DNA of 8,764 nucleotides from Anaerolineae bacterium (GTDB taxonomy: Bacteria; Chloroflexota; Anaerolineae; Anaerolineales; E44-bin32): the NCBI GenBank assembly GCA_030598885.1, contig JAUVOZ010000078.1:1-8764 (forward strand), read 5' to 3'. Positions within the stretch are counted from its first letter, which is position 1. Every line of letters starts with the position of its first letter. Shown here one piece after another: positions 6,170-8,764 of this stretch. Under the pieces are notes generated by a model that saw only the letters and a program-made list of their open reading frames with translations, had not been told where the DNA came from and did not search any database. The position numbers and the translations under genes are program-made.

Positions 6170-6947
6170 TTAGGGGTAGAAATCCTTTAGCCTCATCGTC
6201 GGCAAGGTGATCAGACCCTCCTCCTGGTCGCCAACCTGGATCACCCGCTCGGATTTGACACCCACCAAGTAGGCGGTGTAGGCGGCCACCAGGGCATCAA
6301 GTTGATCATGCTCATGAAGCGCATCTAGTGGTAGATGACCGGTGAGCAAGTGGTGGCGGGTAATTTCCTCCAGAGCGTGAAGTGGGTTAGGGAGGGCAAG
6401 GCCTTCTAGGAAGAGCACCAGTTGCCGCTGCATTCGCCCTTCTAAATTACGCTTCAGGAACGGGCGTCGCTCAAGCAACACCGCGAAAGAGGCATGGGGT
6501 TGCACTTCAATCATTGCCTGCTGCTCTGAGTCCTCCCCCGCTACAAAGAAATTAAAACCCATGGACTGCAGCCGTTTGTACAGAGTGAATCCTGTTCTAA
6601 CCCAACCTGGTGCAGTCTTAACCTTGCCTGGTGTGTTGTACAGGCGGATGTTGCGACGCCTCAATTCGTATTCGCACACCCTCCAATTACCCCCAGGTTT
6701 GACCTCTAGGCCGTAGGTTAAACAGTCGCCGCACCTCCATCTGTCGCATTAAACCCTTGTTGGGAGATTGTGGTGCATCTATTCCCACCACTGCCGCCTC
6801 TAATCCGCCGATAAAGGCCAGTACGGCCTCCATATTCCCCTTGTCCAACGCCAGGAGACGCAGATCAGCATCGAGCGCAGCGTAATACATTGGCCGCACA
6901 CCGGCAGTCGGGTCGATCCCAACATAAACGGCATCTGCGAACAGCAT
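6170..6947 (-). pseudogene. DUF429 predicted nuclease, frameshifted in a G5 run
   Basis: A DUF429 (PF04250) protein, a family predicted to have an RNase H-like nuclease fold. It is split by a frameshift. The first part, from ATG 6947, has YVGIDPTAG and VVGIDAPQS with the conserved acidic residues, and ends after 86 codons at TAA 6689-6687, just after RGQTWG. The second part continues in another frame with NWRVCEYELRRRNIRLYNTP and later HEHDQLDALVAAYTAYL, a usual C-terminal feature. Removing one G from the GGGGG at 6694-6690 joins both into one 258-residue protein that reads QTWGNWRVCEYEL. The cause may be a recent mutation, a homopolymer sequencing error, or less likely programmed slippage. 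Both halves look uneroded, which favours error or a recent event. AAGGAGGA (6959-6952) gives a strong start and overlaps the stop of the upstream gene, so the two form an operon. Confidence 0.8.
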
Positions 6948-6957
6948 TGTGTCCTCC

Positions 6958-7431
6958 TTAGAGATCGCCACCACGCCTGGGAGCCAGAGATCCGTCGACC
7001 GGGTCGAGGTGTATGGCTTCAGCAAACTCTTCCCATGCCGCGGTATCTGTACGATACGGTGAGAGCCAGGGTCGCTCAGCAGCTTGGCGTAAAGCAACCC
7101 CCGTTGATCGCCCGGTGGATATGCAGTAAGCCACATATGCCCAACGGGTTCGATGGCGCCCAAGGCTACTATGCAATAATACCCGCCGACCCTCTGCCAA
7201 ACAATCGAGCAGAAAACAGGCTGCTAATCGCCGCTCCTCGATATCCACCTCCGTTTCATCAGCCACATCCAGCCAAAGAAAAACTTGCGGAGGCGAACCA
7301 TGAAAGCGTATTGCCCGGTTGGGCGCAAGATGCAAAACCGCGGTCACACCCGTCTGTCTAGCGAAAGCATCCCAAGTTGATGGTATATGCTCCCCGCCGG
7401 CAGCATAGATTTGATCATCAACCCAGGTCAC
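6958..7431 (-). CDS. Dual-specificity-phosphatase-like protein with Ser in place of catalytic Cys
   Basis: A 157-residue protein with the layout of small cysteine-dependent protein phosphatases: a beta strand TAVLHLAP (30-37), a general-acid-loop-like FLWLDVADE (51-59), a helix (64-80) and the P-loop region RRVLLHSSLGRHRT (82-95). Active members have HCxxGxxR; here it is HSSLGRHR, with His87, Ser88 at the cysteine position, Gly91 and Arg94. It should bind phosphate but not form the cysteinyl-phosphate intermediate, so it is a likely pseudophosphatase. The C-terminus (PWLSPYRTDTAAWEEFAEAI, 121-140) looks like the helices after the P-loop. The start is GTG at 7431, chosen for GGAGGT at 7440-7435; spacing is slightly short. 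It is the first gene of an operon with the DUF429 gene. A binding role, or a different chemistry using the serine, is inference. Confidence 0.75.
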   Translation of the reverse strand: MTWVDDQIYAAGGEHIPSTWDAFARQTGVTAVLHLAPNRAIRFHGSPPQVFLWLDVADETEVDIEERRLAACFLLDCLAEGRRVLLHSSLGRHRTRWAYVAYCISTGRSTGVALRQAAERPWLSPYRTDTAAWEEFAEAIHLDPVDGSLAPRRGGDL

Positions 7432-7465
7432 GCTACCTCCAAACAGTATTCCACACCCTGTGCCC

Positions 7466-7494
7466 AGTATACATCGCCCTTTTGACGACGTCGA
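7466..7494 (-). promoter_or_regulatory. Possible promoter of the pseudophosphatase/DUF429 operon
   Basis: On the minus strand TATACT (7471-7466) matches the -10 consensus at five positions, and TCGACG (7494-7489) lies 17 bases upstream with four matches. The start would be near 7459, giving a leader of about 28 bases that holds the GGAGGT site. It overlaps the divergent plus-strand promoter. Confidence 0.45.
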
Positions 7495-7510
7495 GCGACC
7501 TGGTTATACT
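7482..7510 (+). promoter_or_regulatory. Sigma70-type promoter of the small membrane protein operon
   Basis: TTGACG (7482-7487) and TATACT (7505-7510) are 17 bases apart, each with five of six consensus matches. Transcription should begin near 7517, just ahead of the GAGGT ribosome site of the gene at 7536. The -35 lies within the spacer of the divergent minus-strand promoter, so the two probably compete or are co-regulated. Confidence 0.65.
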
Positions 7511-7535
7511 TGGATTGGGTTGAGGTACAAAGCAA

Positions 7536-7769
7536 ATGACTGCTCGTTTCGCACTGGCTCTAATTCTAATTGGGTTGATCGCCCTTACGGTTTTCGTAGC
7601 TACTTATATGAATCAGGAGGGCGATGTGCGCTCGCTATTGCTCGGTGCAAGTCTTTGCACCTTAGGTTTAGTCATTCGGCGACGAGTAGCGCGCCGTGAA
7701 CGAACTGAAACTGGCCGTTTCCGAATGCTTCGTCGCTTGAGTGAGCGAGGGGAGGAGGATGAGAACTGA
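7536..7769 (+). CDS. Small two-helix membrane protein, unknown function
   Basis: A 77-residue protein with two predicted membrane segments: residues about 5-25 (ALALILIGLIALTVFVATYM) and 31-48 (DVRSLLLGASLCTLGLVI). A short strongly basic tail follows (RRRVARRERTETGRFRMLRR), then an acidic end. By the positive-inside rule both termini would be cytoplasmic, in a hairpin. The start ATG at 7536 has GAGGT about nine bases upstream and a good promoter ahead of it. The next gene follows after 44 bases on the same strand and is probably co-transcribed. I do not recognise a family. Confidence 0.65.
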   Translation: MTARFALALILIGLIALTVFVATYMNQEGDVRSLLLGASLCTLGLVIRRRVARRERTETGRFRMLRRLSERGEEDEN

Positions 7770-7813
7770 TCGGAAGCGACACCAGTAAGTTTAAAAACCA
7801 TAGGAGGTAAACC

Positions 7814-8578
7814 ATGGCAGACATAATCAACTATAAGATCTACGGAGACGACATGCAGTTGGTGGAGGTTGAACTCGACCCCGGAGAGGGGGTGCGAGCC
7901 GAAGCCGGCACGATGACCTACATGGAAGATGGCATAGAAATGCAAACCTCTACCGGAGGCGGCATTTTCAAGGGGCTAAAACGGGCGATCACTGGTGAAA
8001 GCTTCTTCATCACTACCTTCTTGAACAACGGGGAAGGCAAATCGCACGTCGCTTTTGCAGCTCCTTATCCAGGCAAGATCATCCCGGTGAATTTGACCCA
8101 ATTCGGTGGGAGCATCCTATGTCAGAAGGACTCTTTCCTGTGTGCCGCCCAGGGCATTGAAATCGAAGTGGCCTTAACCAAGCGCATTGGCGCCGGCATC
8201 TTCGGCGGCGAAGGATTCATCCTTCAGCGCCTGGAAGGCGACGGCCTGGTATTCGTGCATGCTGGAGGCACGATTGTCGAAAAGGACCTAGTTGCTGGCG
8301 AAACCCTTCGCGTCGACACCGGCTGCTTAGTAGCCTTTGCAACCAATGTCGAATACGACATCCAATTCATCGGTGGCTTCCAGAATGCTCTCTTCGGTGG
8401 TGAGGGCTTGTTCCTTACCCGCATGACCGGCCCGGGCAAGATCTACCTTCAGAGCCTACCTTTCTCACGCATTGCTGACCGGGTCTTGGCCGCTGCCAAG
8501 TTCCAACAGATTGGCGCAAAGAAGGGTGTCGCCGGGATCGGTGGTCAATTATTGGGCGACATCATCAGCGGGGACTAG
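7814..8578 (+). CDS. TIGR00266/AIM24 family protein
   Basis: A 254-residue protein of the AIM24 (PF01987, TIGR00266) family, a double-psi or beta-prism-like all-beta fold widespread in bacteria and related to mitochondrial AIM24. The biochemical role is not established. Family marks are clear: LVEVELDPGEGVRAEAGTM (16-34), the repeated FGGEGFILQRLEGDG (130-144) and FGGEGLFLTRMTGPG (194-208), and FVHAGGTIVEK (147-157). The C-terminal Gly-rich stretch from about residue 232 is also typical. It is full length with no signal peptide or membrane helix. AGGAGGT six bases before the ATG makes the start unambiguous. It follows the small membrane protein gene by 44 bases, suggesting a shared transcript. 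No terminator with a T tract was seen directly after it. Confidence 0.9.
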   Translation: MADIINYKIYGDDMQLVEVELDPGEGVRAEAGTMTYMEDGIEMQTSTGGGIFKGLKRAITGESFFITTFLNNGEGKSHVAFAAPYPGKIIPVNLTQFGGSILCQKDSFLCAAQGIEIEVALTKRIGAGIFGGEGFILQRLEGDGLVFVHAGGTIVEKDLVAGETLRVDTGCLVAFATNVEYDIQFIGGFQNALFGGEGLFLTRMTGPGKIYLQSLPFSRIADRVLAAAKFQQIGAKKGVAGIGGQLLGDIISGD

Positions 8579-8613
8579 TTACATCATATCTTCGCCCATT
8601 GTGTGTTGACTAG

Positions 8614-8619
8614 TACAAT
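8614..8619 (+). promoter_or_regulatory. Possible -10 box for the gene at 8724
   Basis: TACAAT differs from TATAAT at one position. No good -35 sits upstream: TTCGCC at 8591-8596 matches only three positions, and the TTGACT at 8606 is too close. The resulting leader would be about 98 bases and would include the direct repeats at 8644-8687. Confidence 0.25.
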
Positions 8620-8643
8620 ACCCTCGGATTGGTGAACTTGATA

Positions 8644-8687
8644 GCGGCAAGCAATCGATAAACGCGGCAACCCTCGATTTTCTCGAT
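8644..8687 (+). repeat. Short imperfect direct repeats upstream of the last gene
   Basis: GCGGCAAGCAATCGAT (8644-8659) and GCGGCAACCCTCGAT (8664-8678) share GCGGCAA and TCGAT and start 20 bases apart, about two helical turns. A third TCGAT lies at 8683-8687. They lie between a possible -10 box and the start of the gene at 8724, where they could be protein-binding sites. Chance or a small tandem duplication is equally possible. Confidence 0.35.
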
Positions 8688-8723
8688 CACGGCCACAGCA
8701 AGTGAACCCAGGAGCAACTTTAT

Positions 8724-8764
8724 ATGACAGGGCTTACAGACCAGGCGGGTGGCGATCATCCGAA
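8724..8764 (+). CDS. Start of an unidentified gene (runs off the right edge)
   Basis: ATG at 8724 followed by 13 open codons (MTGLTDQAGGDHP) to the end of the window. AGGAG at 8710-8714 lies nine bases before the ATG, a good ribosome site, and no other start fits it. It begins 145 bases after the AIM24-family gene on the same strand. Too little is visible to name a family. Confidence 0.5.
   Translation, partial: MTGLTDQAGGDHP

Noticed and set aside
6958..7163. Upstream extension of the DUF429 frame to a start at 7163
   Set aside because: It overlaps the pseudophosphatase gene in another frame, whereas ATG 6947 has a perfect AAGGAGGA site and begins just before the conserved YVGID motif.
8574..8614. 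Two ACTAGT palindromes after the AIM24-family gene as a terminator or attachment site
   Set aside because: The pairing is only six bases, the loop is about 29 bases, there is no T tract, and the first copy is part of the stop codon region; probably chance.

Overview
The window is about 8.8 kb of gene-dense bacterial chromosome with moderate GC, mostly ATG/GTG/TTG starts with strong GGAGG-type ribosome sites, and short operons. The gene content (an F420-type DUF385 reductase, a patatin, a TIGR00266/AIM24 protein, a membrane protein with an EEP domain, a DsbA-like oxidoreductase) fits a Chloroflexota (Anaerolineae-like) organism. That assignment is an inference from gene content only. No rRNA, tRNA, CRISPR array or insertion sequence was recognised.

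Region A (1-3085, minus strand) is the most striking part. A well-formed promoter (TTTACA-16-TATACT) drives a tightly packed operon: a small unknown ORF, a 540-residue fusion protein, an 88-residue ferredoxin, a DUF385 deazaflavin (F420)-type oxidoreductase, and a patatin that runs off the left edge. The fusion joins an N-terminal class I SAM methyltransferase to a complete HgcA-like module: a corrinoid-binding domain with the cap-helix Cys motif NVWCAAGG and five membrane helices. The ferredoxin sits where hgcB sits next to hgcA. Both proteins deviate from the mercury-methylation pair: the cap motif lacks its usual Lys, the ferredoxin lacks one cluster cysteine, and it has none of the C-terminal cysteines of HgcB. 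I read this as a divergent HgcAB-like methyl-transfer system with a built-in candidate SAM methyltransferase, not as a proven mercury methylator.

Region B (3107-3893) holds a divergently transcribed, membrane-anchored DsbA-like protein. Its extended -10 promoter lies so close to the ATG that the mRNA is probably leaderless. It is followed by two adjacent hairpins in the convergent gap.

Region C (3968-5836, minus) is a 622-residue polytopic membrane protein with a C-terminal endonuclease/exonuclease/phosphatase domain that keeps all its catalytic motifs. A gene-poor gap of 333 bases lies upstream.

Region D (6170-7494, minus) is a two-gene operon: a dual-specificity-phosphatase-like protein whose catalytic Cys is Ser, then a DUF429 predicted nuclease broken by a +1 frameshift in a G5 run. 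Region E (7482-8764, plus) starts from a divergent sigma70-type promoter and carries a small membrane protein, a TIGR00266/AIM24 protein, and the first codons of another gene preceded by short direct repeats.
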